Source of the DNA: Phil1 sp964487565
GTDB lineage: Bacteria; Bacillota; Clostridia; Christensenellales; CAG-138
NCBI GenBank assembly: GCA_964487565.1
Contig: CAZARN010000027.1
Location: 1 to 13,721, forward strand
Direction: 5' to 3'
DNA: 13,721 bases
Both the position numbers and the translations under genes were made by a program. The notes under the pieces were generated by a model that was not told the DNA's origin, did not search any database, and worked only from the letters and a program-made list of their open reading frames with translations. The stretch's first letter is position 1. Each line of letters starts with the position of its first letter. Below are positions 8,292-13,721 of the stretch, piece after piece.

Positions 8292-8346
8292 CTGGAATGC
8301 CCTGGCTTTTACGATGCTAAAGCAATGCGTTTTGCATTTCCTCCTT
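8292..8346 (-). other. Out-of-frame ATG with strong SD joined to the dehydrogenase by CTT TAG C
   Basis: AAGGAGG (8346-8340) precedes ATG (8337-8335) by two bases. The frame reads ATG CAA AAC GCA TTG CTT and stops at TAG (8319-8317). A +1 shift at CTT TAG C would continue AGC ATC GTA AAA into the dehydrogenase frame, giving MQNALLSIVKARAFQVLEGL at the start of a 404-residue protein. The SD-ATG spacing is short. Whether this is recoding, a small upstream peptide, a mutation or a sequence error cannot be told here. Confidence 0.5.
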
Positions 8347-8353
8347 ATGTATA

Positions 8354-8386
8354 TAAAAGCAGCCGACCGTGAATTGCGGCGGCTGC
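8354..8386 (-). terminator. Terminator-like hairpin before the dehydrogenase SD
   Basis: On the minus strand GCAGCCGCCG pairs with CGG-T-CGGCTGC around a seven-base loop, with one bulged T. TTTTATATA follows. It lies after the gene ending at 8429 and before the AAGGAGG at 8346, so it may end that upstream transcript or act as an attenuator in the dehydrogenase leader. The T run is short (four), so termination may be partial. Confidence 0.55.
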
Positions 8387-8407
8387 CCGAGCGATGGTCT
8401 TGACAAT

Positions 8408-8437
8408 ATTATATCCGGATATTCGTTTTTACTGCAA
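8408..8437 (-). promoter_or_regulatory. Candidate dehydrogenase promoter at the end of the upstream gene
   Basis: TTGCAG (8437-8432) covers the last codons of the upstream gene. After 18 bases comes a perfect TATAAT (8413-8408). Transcription would start near 8401, giving a leader of about 64 bases that contains the hairpin at 8359-8386. Confidence 0.45.
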
Positions 8438-8845
8438 TACGCCGTCCATGAGCATGACAAGCTCCAAAACGCTCCTGAACTGCGCTTCGCTCCTTTTCTC
8501 TATCCAGACGAGCCGACCTTGCCAGCTTGCGTTTTGACGGAAGAGCACGTTGAGCTTGAATGTTGCAAGCACCTTTTCATCGGGGCCGTCCTGACGGGGC
8601 GCGGCGTCCTTCTTTGCCGCCGCAGGCTTGAAGCTTCTGCTTTCCATGGCCTTCTGCGGACAGCGGAGCGCGTCGAGCATCTCCTCCACAAGGCGTAAAA
8701 ATTGAACCACGTTGGAAAAACGCATTTCGGCAGGAAAATATGGGTTCGAAAGCGTACCCTCAAGAGCACCGTCGTCATATGAAGTGATCTTGACGAGACT
8801 CGTTTTCATTTCGTACGGAATGAATCCGTTTGCTGAAATATCCAT
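8429..8845 (-). CDS. Conserved clostridial protein of unknown function
   Basis: The protein has 138 residues from ATG 8845. An earlier in-frame ATG at 8869 is less likely because AAGGGGTGG lies just before 8845. The N-terminal part (IPYEMKTSLVKITSYDDGAL, then EGTLSNPYFPAEMRFSN) looks like a beta-rich module. A middle helix (FLRLVEEMLDALRCPQKAME) leads to a charged, alanine-rich linker near residues 72-92. The C-terminal part, FKLNVLFRQNASWQGRLVWI then EAQFRSVLELVMLMD, is a block I recall from uncharacterised clostridial proteins. There is no signal peptide or membrane segment. I cannot give a function. It is divergent from the SARP-type regulator at 9090, and its promoter region carries SARP-like repeats, so it may be a target of that regulator. 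Confidence 0.8.
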   Translation of the reverse strand: MDISANGFIPYEMKTSLVKITSYDDGALEGTLSNPYFPAEMRFSNVVQFLRLVEEMLDALRCPQKAMESRSFKPAAAKKDAAPRQDGPDEKVLATFKLNVLFRQNASWQGRLVWIEKRSEAQFRSVLELVMLMDGVLQ

Positions 8846-8884
8846 ATACACCACCCCTTGTGCCTGCATCTTTGTTTACAATAC

Positions 8885-8931
8885 GAATTATACAATTCAA
8901 CGGTTACAGCACAGTTACAAACAAGGTTAAA
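8885..8931 (-). promoter_or_regulatory. Promoter with 11-base direct repeats, candidate SARP operator
   Basis: The minus strand shows a perfect TATAAT (8892-8887) and no recognisable -35. Instead it has TGTAAC at 8908-8903 and again at 8919-8914, exactly 11 bases apart, with a weaker TTTAAC at 8931-8926. Ten bases separate the nearest repeat from the -10. Known SARP targets have direct repeats at 11-base spacing close to the -10. An inverted repeat, GAATT-N4-AATTC (8885-8898), overlaps the -10. Confidence 0.5.
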
Positions 8932-9003
8932 TTGTCTCTTGTTTTGAAATATGTCGATAAAAATACGGAAAAAAATAAATGCCGCGTCCGATATGCGCTT
9001 CTA

Positions 9004-9032
9004 TTGCCTAAAAGCTCCCGATGAGTTAAAAT
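9004..9032 (+). promoter_or_regulatory. Candidate promoter of the SARP-PucR operon
   Basis: TTGCCT (9004-9009) is followed after 17 bases by TAAAAT (9027-9032). Transcription would start near 9039, leaving a leader of about 50 bases before the ATG at 9090. The same TTGCCT-17 layout recurs at 11510-11538. Confidence 0.5.
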
Positions 9033-9060
9033 ACGATATAAGTATATCTATATTTCGTAT
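9031..9060 (+). repeat. Nested inverted repeat at the SARP gene transcription start
   Basis: The outer arms ATACGATATA (9031-9040) and TATTTCGTAT (9051-9060) match as reverse complements at nine of ten bases. An inner palindrome GATATA-AG-TATATC (9035-9048) overlaps the left arm. It starts at the end of the -10 and covers the expected start site, which suits an operator or a 5' leader hairpin. Confidence 0.5.
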
Positions 9061-9089
9061 GAACGCTGTTTTCAGGGGGAGGTCTCTAC

Positions 9090-10292
9090 ATGAAATCGGA
9101 CGGAAGCACTCTCAACATAAATATGCTTGGGGAGTTCTCTTTTGTAAGTTCGCTTTGCCGTGTGGACGACCAGAGCAGCCGGTCAAAAAAGGTGTGGACG
9201 CTCCTCCAATATCTTATCGCGAACCGCTTCCGCGACATTTCACAAAACGATATTATCGATACGCTTTGGCCCGAAGGGGAAGAGATCGGCGATCCCGCCA
9301 ACACGCTCAAAACCATCGTTCACAGGGCGCGCACCGCGATGGAACCGCTCGGCGTTGCCGATCCGAAGGATATTCTGCTTTATCGCGGCGGCACATACTC
9401 ATGGAACAACGATATACCTGTTTTGATCGACGCGGAGGAGTTTTCCCGCTGCTGCGACGCGGCGGAGCGCACCTCTGGCGATGAAAAGCTTAAGCTTCTT
9501 ATGGGCGCGATCGAGCTTTATCACGGCGATTTCCTGCCGAAGTCGTCGCTCGAACAATGGGCGATGCCGCTCACCTCGCTTTATCGCACGAAGTATATTC
9601 AGGCGGTACACAGCGCGGTTGAGATGCTGCGTGAAGACGGCAATTATGAAAAGCTGATCGCAGTCTGCCGCAAGGCGGCCGTGATCGATTCATATGATGA
9701 ATCCATCCATTTTGCCCTCATCCAGGCGCTTGTGGCCACCGGCGACCAGCAGGAGGCAATGAATCATTATAACTATGTGACGGAGATGTTCTTCACCCAT
9801 TTCGGCGTGACCCCGTCCGAGGAGCTGACGCAGCTTTATAAAGAGATCGTGCGCACGAGCAAAAGCACGCAGATGGATCTCGGCGTGATACGCGACGGAC
9901 TTGAGGAAAGGGAACGCGCGCAGGGGGCGTTTTATTGCGAATACGAATTTTTCAAGGATATATACAGGCTTGAAGCGCGGAGCGCGAGCCGCAACGGCCA
10001 GGCCATACATATCGCGCTTGTGACGGTGCTTGACGGATACGGCAAAAAACTGACCACGGCAAAGCTCAACACCGCCATGCTGAGGCTTCGTGAGATCATC
10101 ACCGCGTCATTGCGCAGGGGGGACGTGTTCACGCGATACAGCGTGTCTCAGTTTATGGTGATGCTTCCGTCGGCAAGCTTCGAAAATGCGGACATGGTGC
10201 TCAACCGTATAACGCGCAACTTCCGTCATACATATCCAAAGATGGAGATACTGCTTCATTTCAGCATACTGCCGCTCAACCCCCTGATGTGA
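9090..10292 (+). CDS. SARP-type regulator: winged helix, BTAD and degenerate GGDEF-like domain
   Basis: This 400-residue cytoplasmic regulator starts at ATG, seven bases after GGGGGAGG. Residues about 5-105 form an OmpR/SARP-type winged helix (KKVWTLLQYLIANRFRDISQ, then LWPEGEE). Residues about 110-255 form a BTAD bundle, with IELYHGDFLPKS and later VTEMFFTHFGVTPSEELTQL. Residues about 280-400 look like a diguanylate-cyclase fold, since RRGDVFTRYSVSQFMVMLP matches the usual GDVFARYGGDEF-type block. The GGDEF site has become SVSQF (about 351-355), so catalysis is unlikely and the domain may sense a ligand or dimerise. It is followed by a PucR-type regulator 10 bases downstream. Its likely targets are its own operon and the divergent gene at 8429-8845. 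Confidence 0.85.
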   Translation: MKSDGSTLNINMLGEFSFVSSLCRVDDQSSRSKKVWTLLQYLIANRFRDISQNDIIDTLWPEGEEIGDPANTLKTIVHRARTAMEPLGVADPKDILLYRGGTYSWNNDIPVLIDAEEFSRCCDAAERTSGDEKLKLLMGAIELYHGDFLPKSSLEQWAMPLTSLYRTKYIQAVHSAVEMLREDGNYEKLIAVCRKAAVIDSYDESIHFALIQALVATGDQQEAMNHYNYVTEMFFTHFGVTPSEELTQLYKEIVRTSKSTQMDLGVIRDGLEERERAQGAFYCEYEFFKDIYRLEARSASRNGQAIHIALVTVLDGYGKKLTTAKLNTAMLRLREIITASLRRGDVFTRYSVSQFMVMLPSASFENADMVLNRITRNFRHTYPKMEILLHFSILPLNPLM

Positions 10293-10302
10293 GGGATGGC
10301 GT

Positions 10303-11457
10303 ATGATTCGTGTTAGGGAGCTGCTTCAACTTGATGCGTTTGCCGAATTTGAACTGATTGCAGGCGTTGCCGGGCTTGACAGGAGCGTGACGAGTTTCGC
10401 CGTACTCGATTACGAGATCGAGTCCGGCGATTTTTCTGCGTTCATACAGGGCGAGTTTGTGCTTTCGAGCCTCCTGCTCATGCACGGACTTGCGGATCGG
10501 GCGATGAACGCGGTTGAACGGCTCATCGGGCGCGGCGTTGCGGCGATCGCGGTGCGCGTGTTCGACGAGGCGGAAGTGCCGCACGAGATGATCGATCTTT
10601 GCGAGCAGAACGACACGGCGCTTTTTGTTTTTCGCAAAGCATATGTGAATGACATTTTCATCGCGGCAGACAATTATGCCCGCACGCGGGAAAAGCACGA
10701 GCTTTCCGCGCGTAAGCTCAGCGAGCTTCTTTGCCGCCCGGGAACGGGCACCTCGCCCGCTTCGCTCATACGCGAGATAGATCCCATGCTGCTGCCGTGC
10801 TGCACGGCCGCGTTTGCGCTTTGCGCCGCCGGGGGCGGCGAGGCGTCGCAAAAGCCCGCGATGCAGCGGCTTATGGAGCGTTACAGCGGCACTTTCGGCA
10901 CATGCAGACGTCTGTTCCTTCCATATGAAAACGGCGTGCTTCTCATTATAAGCGCGTCCGAACACAAGGACGCCGCCGCTGCGGCGGAGGCCGTGCAGAC
11001 GTCATTCGCGGATATCGGCCTCGTACGGGCGTCTTATTCGGTGGGCGTCGGTTCAACGGCTTCGGGCTATGAGGAATATGCCCTTTCGATAGCCGAGGCC
11101 ATGCGCGCCGCGCGCGCCGCGCGCATAATGGGCAGGGATATCATGCAATTTGCCGACGCGGGGGTTTACAGGTATATCGCCGCGGCGGCGGAGGATCCTT
11201 GCGCGGCAAGGCTTTGCAGGCAGGCTGCCGGCGCGCTTGCCGAGTATGACCGGGCAAATTCGACAGAGCTTCTTGTTACCCTCACGGAATACGTCAAAAG
11301 AAGGGGCGATGTGCGCGCCGCTGCGGAAGCCCTGTTCCAGCACCCGAATACGGTGCGTTACCGTCTGCGCAAGGCGGCTTCGCTTATCGGGATAGAAGAC
11401 GACATTTACGAGCAGCTTTTCATGATGATGAGCGCTTATCTATACAGCGTTAAATAA
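10303..11457 (+). CDS. PucR/CdaR-family transcriptional regulator
   Basis: This 384-residue protein has a PucR-type N-terminal domain (about residues 1-130), starting MIRVRELLQLDAFAEFELIA and including GVAGLDRSVTSFAVLDY and FVLSSLLLMHGLAD. A middle region of about 170 residues resembles the degenerate-cyclase-like core common in this family. A C-terminal helix-turn-helix of the PucR type follows: LLVTLTEYVKRRGDVRAAAE, then ALFQHPNTVRYRLRKA. Family members control purine, sugar-acid or other catabolic genes, but nothing here shows the ligand. The start is ATG 10303 with GAGGG seven bases before it. It lies 10 bases after the SARP-type gene, so the two form one operon. No obvious terminator follows. 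Confidence 0.88.
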   Translation: MIRVRELLQLDAFAEFELIAGVAGLDRSVTSFAVLDYEIESGDFSAFIQGEFVLSSLLLMHGLADRAMNAVERLIGRGVAAIAVRVFDEAEVPHEMIDLCEQNDTALFVFRKAYVNDIFIAADNYARTREKHELSARKLSELLCRPGTGTSPASLIREIDPMLLPCCTAAFALCAAGGGEASQKPAMQRLMERYSGTFGTCRRLFLPYENGVLLIISASEHKDAAAAAEAVQTSFADIGLVRASYSVGVGSTASGYEEYALSIAEAMRAARAARIMGRDIMQFADAGVYRYIAAAAEDPCAARLCRQAAGALAEYDRANSTELLVTLTEYVKRRGDVRAAAEALFQHPNTVRYRLRKAASLIGIEDDIYEQLFMMMSAYLYSVK

Positions 11458-11509
11458 ATAGTTTTTTGCAGACCCGCATCTTTATATCCGTTAAATTATA
11501 AGACAAATA

Positions 11510-11538
11510 TTGCCTTGTAACATTTACTGTGCAATAAT
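11510..11538 (+). promoter_or_regulatory. Candidate promoter of the sigma-like membrane protein
   Basis: TTGCCT (11510-11515) is followed after 17 bases by AATAAT (11533-11538). Transcription would start near 11545. This rules out the upstream ATG at 11539 and favours ATG 11560, which has AGGGG five bases before it. Confidence 0.5.
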
Positions 11539-11559
11539 ATGATCGAATCAGGGGCATTT

Positions 11560-12174
11560 ATGCGCCATCGGCGCAAGATGAGTGAACAGGCGGTGTATAG
11601 CATGGATATTATCGATGTTTTGACGCGCATGAGCCGCAATGACACAGGCGCGTTCAGGGAGCTTATGCAAACCTACGGCAAGGGGGTATATCTTGCGCTT
11701 TTTGAGCGTTCAGGCGACAGGCAGCTTGCCGTTGCGGCGACAAAGCGCGCGTTCATCACCCTGTACGCCGAGCTCAACGCGAGACCCGGCGTGGATCCCA
11801 CGGAGAATCTTCTCACGCTTCGCGCGCTGACGGAGCAGGAGCGCGCGCTTGAGGCAGAGCGAAACGCCATTGCCGAAGACGTGCTGTGCGCGCACGATAT
11901 GAAGCGCGAGAAGAAGCCATCCGCGCGCTTTGCGGCGGATGAAGAACGCGCGGCGGCCATTGATTTTTCCGGCGCAGACGAAGAGGAGTCTTGTGGAAAG
12001 ACCGTTCGTCAAAAGCGTCCGGGCGCCGGCAGGATAGCGGCGGCGGTTGCGCTGTCTTTGGGCGTCGTGGCGGTGTTGTGGGTGATCGCGGGTCTTCTGA
12101 TGAGCATGGATCTGATCCCGCGGCTGCCGCTCGGCTACGCATGGTTCAACGCGAATATCGCGCAATGGTTCTGA
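11560..12174 (+). CDS. Membrane-anchored protein with sigma-70 region 2-like domain
   Basis: This protein has 204 residues from ATG 11560; ATG 11602 (MDIIDVL) is an alternative start with a weaker site. Residues about 17-75 read like ECF sigma region 2 (IIDVLTRMSRNDTGAFRELM and later RQLAVAATKRAFITLYAEL). No region 4 helix-turn-helix is visible. A charged stretch follows (about 80-150), then one membrane helix (RIAAAVALSLGVVAVLWVIA, about 156-180). A short outside tail ends LPLGYAWFNANIAQWF. The domain order suggests the sigma-like part is tethered to the inner face of the membrane, and I doubt it works as a free sigma factor. The region just downstream carries an adhesin-domain fragment, so it may once have governed a surface-protein locus. 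Confidence 0.65.
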   Translation: MRHRRKMSEQAVYSMDIIDVLTRMSRNDTGAFRELMQTYGKGVYLALFERSGDRQLAVAATKRAFITLYAELNARPGVDPTENLLTLRALTEQERALEAERNAIAEDVLCAHDMKREKKPSARFAADEERAAAIDFSGADEEESCGKTVRQKRPGAGRIAAAVALSLGVVAVLWVIAGLLMSMDLIPRLPLGYAWFNANIAQWF

Positions 12175-12194
12175 AGGCAGGCAAATGGGCTTGA

Positions 12195-12398
12195 AACGGG
12201 CGGTCACGGTTTGCTGATCATATTTCTTGTTTTGGCGCTGCTGGCGGCGGCGCTGATATTTTCGCGGCCGACGATAGAGGATATGCAGCGCGAAAAGACG
12301 GAAAGGCCGTTTTCAATGGCATAAGGGTCGGCACATATTATGTTTGTGAGGCGAGCGCGCCTGAGAGCTATTTACGGACGAAGAATATCACGCGGTGA
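12195..12398 (+). pseudogene. Fragment of a SpaA/Cna_B-type adhesin domain
   Basis: The frame from 12195 to the TGA at 12396-12398 has no start codon; it opens after a TGA at 12192. From about 12249 it reads GADIFAADDRGYAARKDGKA followed by VFNGIRVGTYYVCEASAPES and YLRTKNITR. This fits the SpaA/Cna_B pattern (GA.F..., DGKA.F.G...GTYYV.E..AP..Y) of Gram-positive pilins and adhesins. Only about one domain's second half remains, with no signal peptide or sorting signal. I take it as a relic of a gene that lay downstream of the sigma-like gene. Confidence 0.55.
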
Positions 12399-12419
12399 GC
12401 GGGGGGCCTTGGCGAAGCG

Positions 12420-13459
12420 GGAAGCCGCGTTGCGGTACTTATCACCATATATCTCGATAGGCGCAGCGTTCTCAATGTTTCGTCAGAACATGACGGCATT
12501 TTGCCAAATGCCGCACAGTCGGCAGCGCGCTGCATTCTGTTCGTAGATGCTCTTATCAAACCCCATGCCAGAAAAGGTAAACTCAATATCGGCGTTTCGG
12601 TTTTCATAACGTTTGCCGACGCCGAATTTATCAAACAGGGTTTTGGCATATCCACGTGCATCCCGACGCGTGGCATCTTCTAACCGCGTTACCTCCGCGG
12701 GCGTCAGCTTGTTCGGTTTGACCTGCATATATCGGAACACTGTTTTTTTATTGCGCAAAACGCCCGCCCCGCGCACGTCATCCATATCGCTGGTTATGGC
12801 GGTCTCGCGTTCGTCCTGCATGGAGAACTTGACCTCCTGCGAGACCGGGGATGCATACTTTTTGCCAGATTCGCGCGTACTTGGCTTGACGGAATCAAAA
12901 AAAGGTGTATCATTCTTATAGAACCGTATTTGGTTCCCCCGAACGGCACATCGTGCCCTATGGCTTGGAACCAATCATCGGTTCTATTTTTGTCTTCGTC
13001 CAAATACAGGATGTTATCATCCATCAATAGTTTATCAATATCGTGCGTCCGAAACTGTGCGCTTCTAACTTTATTAGCAAGAATAATCCTCGGTTCAATT
13101 GTAGAACCGCGTTGGTTTGAATGCACGCGAATCATTACACCAATGGGCAGATTTAATAGATATCCCCGAAAACATACGCATTCCCTTCGATGAACTCAGC
13201 TATTACCACAGGGCTTTCGAGCATTGCCGGGATTGCTTTGAGGACAAGCGAATTTATTTCATCAGGATGTTTGCGCATCATATTTACAGCTTTACTCTGA
13301 TGCAACTGTATTGGCGCGTCCGGGATGCCGACGCTTTTCAGGATATTTGATGGTCTGCCAAGCGTAAAGAACCCATTGCGGTCCTTCTTCCGACTGCCCT
13401 CTCCCTTCGCACGCATCTTCAAAGTATTGCTGAAAAAGCTCACTTAAATTGATGGGCTT
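12420..13459 (-). pseudogene. Decayed phage/conjugative-element polyvalent protein
   Basis: Protein-like text switches frame several times on the minus strand. It runs from KPINLSELFQQYFEDACEGR (13459), to FTLGRPSNILKSVGIPDAPI (about 13370) ending at a TAA at 13153. It resumes as IGVMIRVHSNQRGSTIEPRI and ILYLDEDKNRTDDWF. Near a seven-A run (12897-12903) it moves to FFDSVKPS, then FGVGKRYENRNADIEFTFSG and MGFDKSIYEQNA. Beyond another shift and a TGA it ends ENAAPIEIYGDKYR. The block LGRPS...SVGIPDAPI...LYLDE resembles the MuF C-terminal region of phage and mobile-element proteins, and the last part resembles a large polyvalent protein domain. At least four frame changes mean it is not functional. 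Confidence 0.7.
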
Positions 13460-13470
13460 TTTTTGCTTGC

Positions 13471-13513
13471 GTTGCCGGAAAAATAAAAATAAGTTGCCAA
13501 AAAGTTGCCGGAA
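13471..13513. repeat. Three GTTGCC direct repeats between element remnant and tRNA-Lys
   Basis: GTTGCC occurs at 13471-13476, 13493-13498 and 13504-13509. The first and last extend to GTTGCCGGAA. They sit in an AT-rich stretch between the mobile-element remnant and the tRNA-Lys terminator. Such repeats could be arm-type integrase sites, but no integrase gene is in the window. Confidence 0.5.
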
Positions 13514-13551
13514 CGGTTTTTAGTAATGCGATTTACCTATTTCGGACAAAG

Positions 13552-13579
13552 AAAAAAGCTAGATGTTATCTAGCTTTTT
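13552..13579 (-). terminator. Terminator downstream of the tRNA cluster
   Basis: On the minus strand AAAAAGCTAGAT and ATCTAGCTTTTT form a perfect 12-base-pair stem with loop AAC, ending in a T run. It follows the tRNA-Lys 3' end by three bases and ends the Gly-Lys tRNA transcript. Confidence 0.9.
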
Positions 13580-13582
13580 GTT

Positions 13583-13658
13583 TGGTACACCCTCAGGGGC
13601 TCGAACCCTGGACACCCTGATTAAGAGTCAGGTGCTCTACCAACTGAGCTAAGGGTGC
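13583..13658 (-). tRNA. tRNA-Lys (anticodon CTT)
   Basis: The 76 bases fold as a standard cloverleaf. The acceptor GCACCCT pairs with AGGGTGT (one G-U pair), the discriminator is A and CCA is encoded. The D arm includes AGCTCAGTTGGTAGAGC. The anticodon stem CCTGA/TCAGG encloses CTCTTAA, so the anticodon is CTT. The T arm is CAGGG-TTCGAGC-CCCTG. Confidence 0.96.
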
Positions 13659-13666
13659 GATTTTAT

Positions 13667-13721
13667 TGGAGCGGGAGACGGGGCTCGAACCCGCCACCTC
13701 TGCCTTGGCAAGGCAGCGCTC
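13667..13721 (-). tRNA. tRNA-Gly (anticodon GCC), 5' end outside the window
   Basis: The visible part has the anticodon stem CTGCC/GGCAG around TTGCCAA, giving anticodon GCC. The T arm is GCGGG-TTCGAGC-CCCGT. The 3' acceptor strand CTCCCGC is followed by T and CCA. The 5' acceptor strand and most of the D arm lie beyond the window. It is eight bases upstream of tRNA-Lys in the same direction, so the two are co-transcribed. Confidence 0.95.

Noticed and set aside
8951..9484. 177-codon plus-strand frame over the SARP promoter
   Set aside because: Its second half overlaps the well-supported SARP gene in another frame and its product is Arg-rich shadow text.
12211..12324. Small membrane peptide from TTG 12211 (LLIIFLVLALLAAALIF)
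   Set aside because: It looks like a membrane helix, but the overlapping frame carries the more specific SpaA/Cna_B text. The TTG has no clear ribosome site. A frame-corrected version from ATG 12185 is also possible but unsupported.
12340..12546. 68-codon Arg-rich plus-strand frame
   Set aside because: It overlaps both the adhesin fragment and the antisense element remnant and has no family pattern.
13471..13513. CRISPR-like array
   Set aside because: The repeats are only 6-10 bases with uneven spacing and no cas genes; they fit protein-binding sites better.

Overview
The window looks like chromosome of a Gram-positive anaerobe of the Bacillota, most likely class Clostridia (inference). The reasons are a secA-prfB gene pair, a prfB that keeps its autoregulatory frameshift, purine-rich Shine-Dalgarno sites, a PucR-type regulator, a SARP-type regulator fused to a degenerate GGDEF-like domain, and a small protein family that I associate with clostridia. 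The base composition is slightly G+C-rich by eye. I cannot fix the genus.

Region 1 (1-4350) starts with the last codons of an unidentified plus-strand gene and a strong, probably bidirectional terminator. Next, on the minus strand, come secA (preprotein translocase ATPase) and prfB (peptide chain release factor 2), in the order secA then prfB. The prfB reading frame is interrupted by an in-frame TGA inside a CTT TGA C slippery site. The true protein therefore starts at 1231 and is made by a +1 shift.

Region 2 (4350-7128) is a compact plus-strand operon that appears to start with a leaderless message. It encodes an EamA/DMT-type transporter, a membrane-anchored DUF218 (YdcF/SanA-like) protein, a small DUF2087 protein and an acyl-ACP thioesterase. 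Its genes overlap or abut.

Region 3 (7122-8845) is on the minus strand. It holds a conserved protein of unknown function and, downstream, an iron-type alcohol dehydrogenase that runs tail to tail into the thioesterase with a 7-base overlap. The dehydrogenase has an odd 5' end. A Shine-Dalgarno site and ATG lie upstream in another frame, joined to the gene only through a CTT TAG C sequence that resembles the prfB shift site. A promoter and a terminator-like hairpin precede it.

Region 4 (8846-12174) is regulatory. A divergent intergenic region carries TGTAAC direct repeats spaced 11 bases apart in front of a promoter with a good -10 and no -35, which is the layout of SARP targets. It is followed by a SARP/BTAD regulator with a degenerate GGDEF-like C-terminus, a PucR-family regulator, and a membrane-anchored protein with a sigma-70 region 2-like domain.

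Region 5 (12175-13721) is a scar. It has a fragment of a SpaA/Cna_B-type adhesin domain on the plus strand and a heavily frameshifted remnant of a phage or conjugative-element polyvalent protein on the minus strand. It also has three GTTGCC repeats, a terminator, and two minus-strand tRNA genes: Lys(CTT), and Gly(GCC) cut by the window end. The position next to the tRNA-Lys 3' end suggests an old integration site.
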